Below the pieces are notes generated by a model. That model was not told where the DNA came from and ran no database searches. It saw nothing but the letters and a program-made list of their open reading frames with translations. Below, one piece after another: positions 47,471 to 58,774 of a DNA stretch of 64,000 nt (positions are counted from its first letter, which is position 1; the number at the start of each line of letters is the position of its first letter). A program made the translations under genes and the position numbers. Source of the DNA: Siphonodentalium dalli. Its lineage: Eukaryota; Mollusca; Scaphopoda; Gadilida; Siphonodentaliidae. Location of the stretch: assembly GCA_032622095.1 (NCBI GenBank), contig CP136069.1, positions 69,217,319 to 69,281,318 on the forward strand, written 5' to 3'.

Positions 47471-47691
47471 TAATGCACGGATTCTAGGACGCGAAGCGTG
47501 TAATAAACACAGAACGACACGATGTGTAAATGGGTTTGTCGATAATGGCACTCGTGCTGTCGCGGAGGGATAGAACTCGAGGCGCAAGCGCCTCTCGTTC
47601 TATCCTTCCGCGACATCACTCGTGCCGTATCGACAAACCCATTTACACATCGTGTCGTTCTGTGTATATACGCCCGTGCATAATTTGAAAC
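47471..47691. repeat. ~220-bp near-perfect palindrome
   Basis: The inner stem runs 47508-47664 with ~75-bp arms ('cacagaacgacacgatgtgt' mirrored exactly) and closes at 'cgaggcgcaagcgcctctcg'. Outer blocks 'taatgcacgg' and 'cccgtgcataa' extend the symmetry. The arms are GC-richer than the surroundings. The 98-codon minus frame across it is an artefact of the symmetry. Confidence 0.85.
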
Positions 47692-48560
47692 CCCAACATG
47701 GTATGACATGTATTGGTCCCCGTGAAACTTAGCACGTCGACAAAGGATTAATGAATGGTTACGCAATACACACAGGGATAATCCTACATATCGACATTCG
47801 CACGCGTTTCACTGCTGTGACAACCACTAATTCAACCTGTCTACTATTAATTTTAACACCATGCATGGTCTACCCGATGATGTGTTAATTCTGTACTATG
47901 GAACTCCCTAATTTGGTAATTTATCAGCCCGTCAAGCGAGTTCTTATTTTTTGCTAAGATAGACAATTCCCGTACTAAGGAAAAACAAAAAGATGCAGCG
48001 TTAGGGCACTATAATTCACCCCCCCCCCCCCCAAAACCGAGCAGCTCGCTGCTGAAATCAATCCCAGTTAAAGATGGCTCGCCGAGAATATCATATAAGT
48101 CAGTTCACAACGATGTATGGTGTGAACAAAGGATAATCGACTATTGTTAAATTCCAATAAACAATACAATTAATTTACAAGAATACAATTGCTCGAGTAC
48201 TATAGAACACAAGTCTCGCTTTACAAGATTAGGAAATTACGGAGGAACGTTCTAGACAACTCAAAACACGACTGTCCAGGTCCACAGGGTCCACAGGGTC
48301 CATTGACTGGCGAGTCCGGATTCGAGTTAAATAATCATTGAACGGTGTTGCTTTTCGTCGTTGACACCAATAACTGTCCGTGCTGAACTGTGGACGTATC
48401 CTCATGTAATCAAGATAGGGCTGAAGGCCAGAACAGTTGGACAATTGGCTCCAATGACAGTTCGGTCGGTGGGTTTTAAGTTAGATAATAACGAACCAAA
48501 GCCGGACGCTTTGGTCGTATATAGACTATATCTGATTTTGTGACGTCACCAATTATTATC
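47692..48560. other. Unassigned stretch
   Basis: A 14-C run lies at 48019-48032. No gene recognised. Confidence 0.4.
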
Positions 48561-48563
48561 TAA

Positions 48564-50212
48564 AGGTTGTTCCACACCGGGCGCGAGCGAGCGATTATAA
48601 CGGCCGTTTTCTAACGTCCGTAGCAGTTCAAAGCGCGCGATTTTCACACCTCAAGCGACCGACTCGCTGACCACGAGGCGATTATAGCAGTGATTTTTTG
48701 CTTCGTCGAATTCTCGCTTTGTTGCAAACCAGCGAGATAATTGGACGTCTCTCAAATAGGTGTTTATACGACCGTTATTTTTCTATTTGATGACGGCATA
48801 CTGATTTGTCGCCGCGAGAGGCTAATAATCGAAGTACAACGCATGTGTGTCTGTATGGCACATGTGTGTCTGTATGACTGTGGTTGTCTGTATGACTGTA
48901 TGTATGTATGTATGCATGTATGCCATGTGTGTATGTATGACTGTATGTCTCTATGACCAAATAATTATACCATTTATTTTTGTTATTTTTCGTGACTGAA
49001 ATTCCACCTTAGATTACTATATTCAGTTTATTCCTTGTAAAGAACTAAAATCATGGACCGTATAATCTGCTCCATTGGCTGGTGAATTATATTTTGGTAT
49101 AATCAGGGGAAATGATAAAGAATATAACGAGGCTAGTTCATTCCAAAAGACGTTGTGGTAAACATGAGACAATGCATTCGTCAACTAATAATAATCGCGT
49201 ATTACCTGGTGGGAGCACTATTATAACTAATGTGTAGAAACGATTACACATCAAATGTGTAAACCCGGTTAATACACATAGCAATGTGTAGTTTTACATA
49301 CAAATACATTGACCAAGTTCCGTTCTACACATAATGTGTACATTTTATTACACACACTTGTGTAAGAATGTAGATCGTGCGCATTGCGTGCCTTCAGTTT
49401 CATAGTCTGCTACATGACGACGATATTGTTTGAGTATATGTTTTGGAATACAATTTACTACTGTCTCAATACCCATGTAATTTTGAGTGACGAGAATAAA
49501 CAAATTGTAGACAAGGAATGTAAGTTCAGAATTCCGACTTGTGAGTATTGTATTAATGATATATGAGGATATATTTGTTAAAACTTTCATGAAGAATACT
49601 GCTCTTACTCTTGTTTATATGATTGTTGTAATACGTTAATACTAATCACGTGCAACCACGCCACGACCATGGTTTGTTCATTTAAAACGAAAACTCACAC
49701 ATGACAGAGCAAAATATTACGTACCATTGTACGCCATGAAAGTTTTAACATATAAATCTCCATTTGCCATGAATACTATATACCCACAGTTCGGAATACT
49801 GAACTTTACATTCTTGTCTACGATATATATGTGTAAGAATTTACACAACATGTGTAAGGCATAGGTGTTGATTTTATGAACACCAGTGTGTATACATGTG
49901 TATAAATTGACCCATTTATTGTGTAAAATATGTTTAAGATAAAAAAATGAATAATGGTTGTGTAGCAGGGCTACACGTTGATTGTAGAAACCCTACACAT
50001 TAGTCATAAGTGTGTGGGGTGGTGGTTACCCCATGCAGCCACCTGACTCCCCTGAAATTAGCGTACACACAGAATAATAACCTGACTATCGCGCGCGACG
50101 AAGCGTTTCAGTCGATTGCGGTGTGGACATAAAAATCGCGCGCTTTGAACTGCTACGGACGTTAGAAAACGGCCGTTATAATCGCTCGCTCGCGCCCGGT
50201 GTGGAACAACCT
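48564..50212. mobile_element. 1.65 kb Harbinger-like non-autonomous element
   Basis: Ends 'aggttgttccacaccgggcg' and its reverse complement are flanked by TAA (48561-48563 and 50213-50215). A 3-bp TWA target duplication is the mark of PIF/Harbinger. The TIR match runs ~80 bp without interruption ('cgagcgagcgattataacgg' onward) and weakens further in. The interior is AT-rich with a (TGTA)n-like tract (48842-48950) and many short 'tgtgta/tacaca' motifs in both orientations (49230-50010) that may be an inserted second element. No nuclease or Myb-like frame. Confidence 0.83.
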
Positions 50213-50215
50213 TAA

Positions 50216-51266
50216 TACGACACTGCTGTTTTGAATTTTGCGAGCGCGTTTGTCCCTCAGTAGATCGGTGGAGATAAAGCATTAATGTCGTAATATGAAA
50301 TTGAGGGGAGTTACCATCGGAATTATGCACAGTGAAGTTCATTCGTAGCCGCGGTTTACATTTTATTGAGAACATAATTATAACATTATGGACTGTCAAA
50401 TATTTGCAATAGAGTGGCCTAAAATATAAATGTTGCGTTCAATGGGAAAAGCTCAATCACTCTAGCTGGGCTGGGGACAATACTGGAATCGAAATCGAAA
50501 TTCGTGATGCAAGCAAACGTTATTATATCGAGTTTAAATTGTCATAATATTACCGAGTACATACGTGAATCTGATAATCCTCAGATATCCTTCTATTTTC
50601 ATGAATCGACAGGGAACACACACTTATGAACAAAGCGGGAGATACATTCAGGTTATCGCGAATTCGGTCGATGGTGAAAGCTACATGATGACGTTGTTCG
50701 TCGAGTTTCGTTGAAATCGACATGACATTTCTGAAATCGACTAGCTTCTTCGTATATTACACATCTCAATCGGATTGCGCACACAGCGTCAATAATATAA
50801 TGGTTAATTTCAGTCAAATACTCCCCTCTCAACAACAACCAACAGTCTTGATTTTTTAATACTTTTAGTTTGATGTTGGGAGTTTATATTCTATAATAAT
50901 TTGTTCAAAAAGAACGGCTTTCAAACGTTTTTTTTAGGTTTTAAGTCTGAGTTGAGAGCTCGTAGTTTGTTTGTTTGTGAATCTCTGATTTCTCACATGA
51001 CCTGGTGTTTGATTGACCTAATTTATACACGAAATTGCTATATAGCTAGAGGACAAACTCTTTCGATGAACCCGTGTGCATGTCTGGAGTGAAATTAATC
51101 ATAATCACATCACGATATAAGGCCTAAGTGAATCTTATTTGATGGGATACGCATCTATGAAGTTATTCTTATAAGATTAAAAAAGGCACTATATATCCTA
51201 GCTTATCCTTGTGGTTTAGCTGTGGTTCGTTAATTACGCTAGCGTATGGTCATATTATTCTCATCA
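50216..51266. other. ~1 kb without recognised gene
   Basis: No domain-bearing frame; the 113-codon minus frame at 50058-50399 starts in this stretch, runs into the Harbinger-like TIR and is not called. Nothing else seen. Confidence 0.4.
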
Positions 51267-51804
51267 TCGGGTATCAGGGATGGGGTAATTGTAATTTGTA
51301 ATTGTAATTGATTGTAATTAATTACATTTTGTCAAGTAATTGCATGTAATTGGTAATTGAGTTTATTCTCAATTACATGTAATTGCAATTGTAATTGGTT
51401 AGGATGTAATTGTAATTGTAATTAGGGTTTAATTTCAATTACTTCAAAATCACAGGTACTTGTTTCTTCTCAAAGTTTTCTTTCGTGATTCATCCAATGG
51501 TTTCTTCAATTTTTTTTCTTCCAAATTTCAATGTGTAAGACTGGTGACTGGCTATCACTGTCACTATCACTGAGTTTTTATCCACTGTGTCTCAATGGTG
51601 AATTCTGTTGACACCTCCTGTTTGTTTGCTTAAGCATTGGTTAACCTTTAAGGTAGAAGGCTTGTTTTGATAAATACAATGAGAAACCAACTTCAAATAA
51701 TTGACAATAGATCACTATAATATATCACTCTTATGATCATGTTTCATTATCTCCATCTGGTATGGTATATATGCTATGGTAGAAATTCATACCAACCATT
51801 GCTA

Positions 51805-52487
51805 ATGCTATCAACATGTCGACAAAAAATCTGGCAGCATTTTAATTTGCAGAAAGACACATCGTGTCCTATGAAAGCGAAGTGCGAACTTTGCCCAACT
51901 ACAATATCCAGTTCCAAAAAAGTTACCTCCAATTTTGTGACACATCTGAAGGTAAGTTTCCATTTCTATGTATTAGTTTTGTTTAATTCCATTGACATAT
52001 AACTTCAGTCATATGGTGGTATTGGTATATGCATTGTTTCTTGTCCCTTCTAATTTACAACTGAATGACAAAGTGGGAACAAATATCTGCCTCAATAATC
52101 CCCCAATTAGCACTGTCCAGTGGAGGCATTGTGTTACCAGTAAGCTGGTGACCACAAAGGCTAATTAAGTTTATGACTCTAATTAACAATCAGAGTGTTG
52201 ATTATCTCATTGTCCTTTACAATTGGCCTGGCTGTGTGTCTGACTTACTGAGATAGTCTTATTCCCTTAATAATTAAATGATGGATACATATGTGTTACT
52301 AAAATACTCTATTATTTTCATTTTATAGCGAAAGCATCATGATGTCTATGAATCCACAGTCACACAAGCACCATCAGCATGTGATCAACAACCTACTAGG
52401 ATCTTTCAGTATGCAAAAACATCGGTCAAGAATGCCAAAGCATTGAAGATAGTTAGCAAAGTTCATAAATCTCTGATATCATTCTAA
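51805..52487 (+). CDS. BED-type zinc-finger protein from an hAT transposase N-terminus (two exons)
   Basis: Exons are 51805-51951 and 52329-52487. The intron is bounded by AAG|GTAAGT and TTATAG and joins in phase 0. The spliced protein has 101 residues, counting from ATG 51805 (an in-frame upstream ATG at 51733 would add 24). It contains a BED finger: aromatic W10 and F13 ahead of C27-x2-C30, then H47-x4-H52 (HLKRKHH). C30 and H47 are in exon 1 and H52 is in exon 2, so only splicing completes the zinc site. BED fingers are the DNA-binding domains of hAT transposases and host genes derived from them. The tail contains QQPTRIFQYAKT, like the linker after the finger. It stops before any catalytic region. 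It could bind transposon ends and compete with an active transposase; that role is inference. Confidence 0.8.
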
Positions 52488-52503
52488 TTTCTAGAAGATC
52501 AAC

Positions 52504-52590
52504 CCCCGACTACAAGCTGCCAATGCAACACGCTGGAATTGCCAGCTATAAATCATGATTCGCTCAGTTCTACGAACACCTATACTGGAC
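52504..52590 (+). pseudogene. Relic of the hAT transposase core (TRWN region)
   Basis: Read from ~52504, the frame gives PRLQAANATRWNCQL, a stop, then IMIRSVLRT. This matches the conserved hAT stretch around 'TRWNS(q/t)l.Mi.Svl'. It is in the same strand as the BED protein, downstream of its stop, with the intervening transposase sequence missing. A stop codon interrupts the relic, so it is not translated as part of a functional enzyme. Confidence 0.72.
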
Positions 52591-52884
52591 TCAGTACATT
52601 GGCTACTCTGTACCAAGTGTGCTTCACTGTGTATTTCATCTTGCTTGTATTAAATTTATGTTTTGTTATCAAATATAGTTTATATAAATAAAAAGTGGTC
52701 CTACTTCAATGATGTGCTGAAATGTAATTGTAATTGTAATTGAATTACATTTCAAAGTAATTGTAATTGTAATTAATTACATTGTGAAATAGATGTAATG
52801 GGAATTGTAATTGTAATTGAAAAATGTTGAAGTAATTGTAATTGTAATTAATTACATTCACAAGTAATTGCCCCAAGCCTGTCG

Positions 52885-52939
52885 GGTATTCGGATAGAAT
52901 CAACTCGGCGCTAGCGCCTCGTCGATTCTTTTGCCGAAT
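52885..52939. repeat. ~55-bp hairpin next to the hAT insertion
   Basis: 'tattcggatagaatc' and 'gattcttttgccgaata' are inverted, closing at 'ggcgctagcgcc'. The left end overlaps the right target duplication of the hAT element. From ~52940 to 53340 nothing else was recognised. Confidence 0.65.
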
Positions 52940-53339
52940 ACACTCTGCTTCGAATATTATACTTTGCGGAGTTTTGGTCAACCTTTTCAAACATCCATGT
53001 GCGTTCTAGTGCGTTTAGCGCAATTCCTGGATATAGCTTGCAAAAATCTTGTTGAAATCCCGGCATCGTAATGTATCGGAAACACATGTAAATCGAAAAT
53101 ACTGGCGTATATGAGTTGAAATACGAGAAAATCAAATGAAACTGGGGTGTACAGTGATGGCGAAAAATAGCACCGCGGGTTATCAGTGCATGTCAACTAT
53201 ATATCGGTGGGTTCATACAGGGATTTAGCTACCGGTGATTCTCACCCATCCCAGAAGAGCGACCAGCTGTAGAATATTGTAAATTCGTGAGTCTTTTAAT
53301 ACGATTTATTTCAACAAAACATGATAGGAATGTCACAAA

Positions 53340-54360
53340 ATCTATTTATTGATATCATAACATAGTAAGCATTTAGGGATATCACATATTCGATTTTATG
53401 GTATCATATATTCCTTTTGTGATATCACTTATTCGAAATTCTGATATCATAATGTATATAGTGATATCATAAAATGTTTATTGATATCATAAAATTAATT
53501 TATGATATCACAAAATATAATTATTGATATCACTAAATGTTTATGTACTATTTTGTGATATCATATATTCGATTTTATGATACCATAAATTAATTTTATG
53601 ATATCACTAATTCGAATTAGTGATATAATATATTCATTTTGTGATACTATATGTCCGATTTTATGATATCATAAATTAATTTTATGATATCACTAATTCG
53701 AATTAGTGATGTCATATGTTCATTTTGTGATAGCATATGTTCGATTTTATTATATCATAAATTCATTTATGATATCACCAATTCGAATTAGTGATATAAT
53801 ATATTCATTTTGTAATATCAATAATTCGGCTGAAATGAAAACCATTTATTGATATCACTAAATGTATTTAGTGCTATCATAAAATATTTACTTATATCAT
53901 AAAATGATTTTATTGATATCACTAAAATTAATTAATGCTTACTCTTTTGTGATATCACATTAGTGATTAGTGATATCATATGTTCATTTAAAATATCACA
54001 TATTCGATTTTATTATATCACTAATTCCACGGAGTTCAGTAAAAGCGCGGTCTAAATGAACGATACTGCAAACTTCGGTCATGCGCTCTGAGTATGATTT
54101 CGTCACAAGTTTTACCGGTCCAGGTGTGGTAACCGCTAAAAGATACGAAGCTATGAAATATTAATTAGTGATATCACAAAATCGAATTATTGATATCACT
54201 AAATGCTTACTATTTTTGTGATATCATATATTCGATCTTGCGATACCAAAAACATGAATTTGTGATATCACTTAATCGAATTTGTGATATCATAAAATAT
54301 TTACTGATTTCATAAAATATTTAATGATATCATATATTCAATTTTGTGATATCATATATC
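53340..54360. repeat. AT-rich GATATC palindrome array
   Basis: Dozens of TGATATCA or close variants (gatatcac, gatatcat, gatataat) are spaced ~15-30 bp apart. Between them lie short AT words such as 'aaattaatttta', 'cactaattcgaattagtg' and 'atattcattttgtg'. There is no fixed unit length, but larger blocks recur (for example 'ttatgatatcactaattcga' at several places). A non-repeat interruption lies at ~54030-54150. The GATATC words are individually palindromic, so the array has two-strand symmetry. Confidence 0.85.
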
Positions 54361-54726
54361 TCTTCATAAGAGATTGTTGGAATAGTTTTGCTTGGCTGAC
54401 AAAAATTCAAAGCATGTTAAAAAATCCTCTTTTGCAGTTTGTCTTGCTAAATGCCTTACTAATCGAAGAATGCGTATGTAATCATTATGTTGATGGCAAC
54501 TTAATGCACTAAGTCTTGTACATACTAATATTATTATGACGACAAAACCAGAACACAATGCCGTGCATGTTCAGTGACTATTAGTTATGCAGAAACATGG
54601 CAGATGGACAAATAGATCGGTTCATTGGTTGTAGGAACATGCAGTATAAATAAATCCGGGCACCACACAGTAATTGCATCCGGGTAATCATGCTAGGTAT
54701 TGGAATCTTTTACAATGCTATAATCG
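54361..54726. other. Unassigned spacer
   Basis: Nothing recognised. Confidence 0.4.
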
Positions 54727-57310
54727 CACGGCACAATCGTTTCCACGATTCTACGACCAATTCCACGATTCTGCGGCTTGACAACCACGGTGCTACGGAA
54801 GTTCAACGATTCTACGGCCTTATTATACGTGATATTTTATGACAAACGTAGATAATGGGGCCTTTTACTGAATTGGGACGATAAAAGTGGGCTTCTTCTT
54901 GTATGCATTGTGTAGAGTAGACTTTGCAGGTCCACCAGGTTGACTCACGGAATACATACGAAGATGCGATCAAGACATAAACTGAGTCACAATCGGCTCG
55001 GTCAAGTCTGGATAATCCGATCGAACCGCGAACCGATCGCAAAAAGTCGTTTCTTGGGCTACAAGGGGACATTAACAGTGCGAAAATTAACATCCAACGT
55101 AAGCTTTGATAAGCATAAATGTATTATTTGTCAAATTCGTACCTCCGTTGACGCAATTTTCGATTAAACTACACACAGAAATGCAGTAACAGTGTCAACT
55201 ATTTGACAACGCCCCGCTTCGACCATGACAACGACGATTGTGCGACTCGTTGAACGGTAATTTTCATTTGTATACGACGTATCTGTCACTGCATGATCGG
55301 ACAGCTTAGGTATGCGTGTAAGCCCATGTATGCTGCATCAATAAATGTTTGGAACAGTACCTTCGTTGTACAATGCACATGTCCTGGATTCGATACAGTA
55401 CTGTGTATTTACTTATCCCCACATGTGAAGGTATAGAGACCAAGTCACATAAGAGATTTGTCGCTAAACGAGCATTCTTTAATTTTTTTTATCATGACAA
55501 AATGCCCGACTTACATGTACCTGAATATTTTCCTTCTTGGTGCACCTAGCGGCTTTGTAATTTTTGTAAAGTTGACTTGTTCATTCGAAAATGACACCAC
55601 TTACCCTACCATAACATGAGTTATTTTAGTCATATTCTGATTAGCAGGTAGGCCCTACATATAAAGATGTCCTCGAAAAATTATTGACCGTTTAGTTACT
55701 TTTATAAATGTGTTTGTATGAAAGTATTAGTTCAAATGGTTATTTATGGTTATCTGAAACTGAAAGTAATGAACAACACTTTAAAAAAATATATATAAAA
55801 GGGATGGATGCCAGAAAATTGCAGTAAAAACGTATACATACATAAAATAGTAGAACATTGGGTTGGTTGGTCCCGAAAGTAGCCAAAATAAAAAAAATAA
55901 CCTATAGGGATACGCTGATTTATGACCCCTGCCCCTGATCCCCCGGTTCGGACGCCAACTTGCCGGTATATTATTAACATGGGGTGTGTTGTTGCGGTAG
56001 TATTTTTAATTGGGTAAACTGGTGTGTGCATACTTCAAATGAGTTAAGAATTAATAGGAAATAAATGTCATAGAATTGTAATATCTGGAGGCAAATCTTG
56101 ACTGCGCGAGGGAATTATATTTTAGATAACTAGATTTTAATCACAAATAAATAAATCATTATAGAATATCATTTTCACCGTTTATAGATATATATAACTG
56201 CATGGATGTCAAAATATGGATTTATACTAAAAAAAAATTAAGTTTCATGTGTGGAGTTAATTTCTAACATGAAGGCGACCATTCCCCACCATCGATACCA
56301 CGGTTCGCCCCGGGAGGCGGTCGGTCAGACGCCGGAATGTTGGTTTCGCGAACGCGCCTGCGCCGAAACAGGCGGTCCGAGGCGAGCAACCGCCATCGAG
56401 GGAAACGCGTCCGAGGTTTCCCACTCTTTAGGCGAAAAGCGGGACACAACGCAACTGAGAATAAGACATGTTGGCCATAAGAAAATACCTAGGCATTGTG
56501 AGTCGGCTGCTAGTTGGGCGTACAGACAGACGGAAGGAAAGTTGGATAGGCGGGAAATTTAATTCATGTAATGTGTGGTGCACAGATATATATGGAAATT
56601 AAACCTGTACAGTATAGCTGTACGATTCGACATTACTTTATTTTTCCACAGCTGGCTCCAAATAAAGGAGTCTTAATCTCGTAGCCTTGAGGTCGTGTGA
56701 TTCATATGCGTATTCATGTCTATAGCAAGCGTGACATTCATTAGAAAACGACTTCTCGTGAGCACAAGTTAATGAAATTTCATTTGCTGGTCTCACAATC
56801 GTCGTTGTCATAGTCGACTACTCGGCGTTGTCAATTGAGTGCGATGATACCCCCCACAAATATGGACACAGCGCCATCAATCACAGAACTGAGGTTAACA
56901 TCAGTTGTGAAAAATCAACCAAAGACGTATGGAAATGTTATTATTTGGTTTCCACTCAATTTTATAGGACATTATATATATTTTCTCAACTCTAAAGACG
57001 AATTTCACACAGTGATGTGTGTAAATCCAAAACAACTGGTCTATTTGTGTCAAAGATTATGTATTGTTGTGCTAACTGTCTAGTGCTGAACTCTCTACCG
57101 ATTATCGAATCGAAGATCGCCGTACCTAATAGAAATATAATATGTGGTACATAACTGTCTATATTTCTGGAATTATTCATTTCTTAATGTTTTTTCGTGT
57201 TTATCGCATCAGCCTGGTCGCAGAATCGTTAAATTACCGCAGCACCATGGTTGTCAAGCCGCAGAATCGTGGAATTGGTCGTAGAATCGTCGAAACGATT
57301 GTGCCGTGTG
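54727..57310. mobile_element. ~2.6 kb element with ~95-bp terminal inverted repeats
   Basis: The left end 'cacggcacaatcgtttccac' and the right end (inverted 'cacggcacaatcgtttcgac') match for ~95 bp. The match includes the internal repeats 'cgattctacgaccaattcc' and 'acgattctgcggcttgacaa'. CA-starting ends would fit hAT, but the 8-bp flanks (TATAATCG and TGATAATT) do not match, so the superfamily is left open. The interior has a GC-rich island (56270-56480) and a 75-codon frame (54940-55167) ending in a FDKHKCIICQ-type stretch that is too short to assign. No transposase. Confidence 0.75.
56251..56562 (+). other. GC/CpG-rich island with a 103-codon open frame inside the 2.6 kb element
   Basis: 56270-56480 is strikingly rich in CG dinucleotides ('cgaacgcgcctgcgccg', 'aaacgcgtccgagg') within AT-rich DNA. 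A 103-codon frame covers it, with a charged, cysteine-poor product of no recognisable family and unusual base composition. A 61-codon frame on the other strand overlaps. It could be captured host or foreign sequence or a promoter-like island carried by the element. I do not call it a gene. Confidence 0.35.
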
Positions 57311-57395
57311 ATAATTAAAATCACTTACTCGCGATTAAAGCCCAGCTCCTTTGTTCTACATCAACCTTCTATTTCTCCAAATGGGCACTTTTACC

Positions 57396-57514
57396 ATGCT
57401 TTATACCACAAGTCGACATTCGTAATAAAGAACTCTCATGCTATGTACCACAAGTCGACATTCGTAATCAAGAACTTTCAAGCGTTATACCACAAATCGA
57501 CATTCCTATTCTAG
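57396..57514 (+). repeat. ~42-bp minisatellite, nearly three units
   Basis: 'ataccacaagtcgacattcg' recurs at ~57403, ~57445 and ~57488 (with variants), giving a peptide pattern YHKSTFVIKN in one frame. That frame is a repeat by-product. Confidence 0.75.
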
Positions 57515-57640
57515 AACGTCCATTTCCCCAAAGATTATCACAATGAGCTCCCCACGGAGGCCTCTGGCCGAGAAATCGTTCTCTGCTACACCCGCACACA
57601 ATCACAGGTCCCCAGAATAAAAATTGACCTCACCCTAATA

Positions 57641-58770
57641 GTACTTAATCCTATAGAAAGGTATCCAACTTGGACGTGCCTATAATTTTTTATATTTTTT
57701 TCAAAGTCCACAAATAGGTTCAAAATTCACCAAAAAAAACTATATTTGTTATAAAAATGCCTCATATATAGGTAGAAAGATATTTTATTACTCTTCAATT
57801 TAATGTATCCCGTGTAAAAATTGGTTTAAAAAAAACTCCGGTTATGAGCACAGGTCTGACGCAAACCGGCTGTAAAATTTCACTCGTTCGATACGGTAAA
57901 AATCAGTTTCATAAACCCGGAATCAAAATTTTCCAAAACCAGCCGTTTTGTAAAATATTGTAAGTAAGATGAAATGGTGTCCGCTAAACTGGGTCAAAGT
58001 GACAGATTTTTACACCGACTTGCCCTTCAAAAACACACTCAACGGTAAGTAGATTATATATCTATATATATACTATACATCGTTAGAAGCGGAATTGTTT
58101 ACTGACCCACCCAAATCAATCACGCCACATCAAGGCATCGTATCTCTCGTATTTATTGAACATATCAGTTTCATAAACCCGGAAGCAAATTTAATTTTCC
58201 AAAACCAGCCGTTTTGTAAAATATTGTAAGTAAGATGAAATTTTTATTTATAAATCTATATTGTGTTGCATAAGAACTATAGATAGTACTCACAACAGAC
58301 TCACACAAATGGCTGCTTTTGAAATTTTGTATTTGCTTCCGGGTTTATGAAACTGATTTTTTCAATAAATACGAGAGATACGATGCCGTGGTGTGGGCGT
58401 GATTGATTTGGGTGGGTCGGTAAACAATTCCGCTTCAAATGATGAATAACATATATATTCTACTTACCGTTGAGTGTGTTTTTGAAGCGCAAGTCGGTGT
58501 AAAAACCGTCTCTGAACCAGTTTAGCGGACACCATATCAAACGAATAAAATTTTATAGCCGGTTTGCGTCAGACCTTTGCTCATAACCAGAGTTTTTCTG
58601 AACCAATTTTTACATGAATTGAAGAGTAATAAAATATCTTTATGCCTATATATGAGGCATTTATGTAACAAATATTATTTTTGTGTATTTTGAACCTGTT
58701 TGTGGACTTTGAAAATATGATAATACATTAGGCCCGGCCAAGTTAGATACCTCTCTATAGGATTAAGTAT
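57641..58770. mobile_element. ~1.13 kb giant imperfect palindrome (foldback element)
   Basis: The left end 'gtacttaatcctatagaaag' and the right end 'tctataggattaagtatac' are inverted, and mirrored sequence continues to the centre near 58225. Examples are 'ccggttatgagcacaggtct' against 'agacctttgctcataacc', 'cacactcaacggtaagtaga' against 'ctacttaccgttgagtgtg', and 'cgtatctctcgtatttatt' against 'aataaatacgagagatacg'. The central ~100 bp around 58225 is the possible loop. Within each arm 'cagtttcataaacccggaa' is itself repeated. No coding frame. Confidence 0.85.
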
Positions 58771-58774
58771 ACTA

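Larger units (their letters stand above)
51275..52881 (+). mobile_element. 1.6 kb hAT element, internally deleted, with perfect 8-bp target duplications
   Basis: Target duplications TCGGGTAT lie at 51267-51274 and 52882-52889, identical on both sides. Ends are 'cagggatggggtaattg' and the inverted 'caagtaattgccccaagcctg'. Both termini continue into subterminal arrays of 'gtaattgtaatt' repeats (51283-51430 and 52725-52870) in opposite orientation. It encodes a two-exon BED-finger protein (51805-52487), a transposase core relic with a TRWN motif (52504-52590) and AATAAA near 52686. The catalytic RNase-H-like domain and dimerisation domain are gone, so it cannot mobilise itself. Confidence 0.93.

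Noticed and set aside
54812-55167. Overlapping frames on both strands (93 codons minus, 75 codons plus) considered as enzyme fragments
   Set aside because: The plus frame has only a short CxxC-like stretch and the minus frame has no alignable motif. They overlap each other inside a transposon, so neither can be preferred.
56251-56562. 103-codon frame in the CpG-rich island considered as a captured gene
   Set aside because: No homology recognised, no start, splice or poly(A) evidence, and high GC alone lengthens open frames. Kept only as a compositional anomaly.
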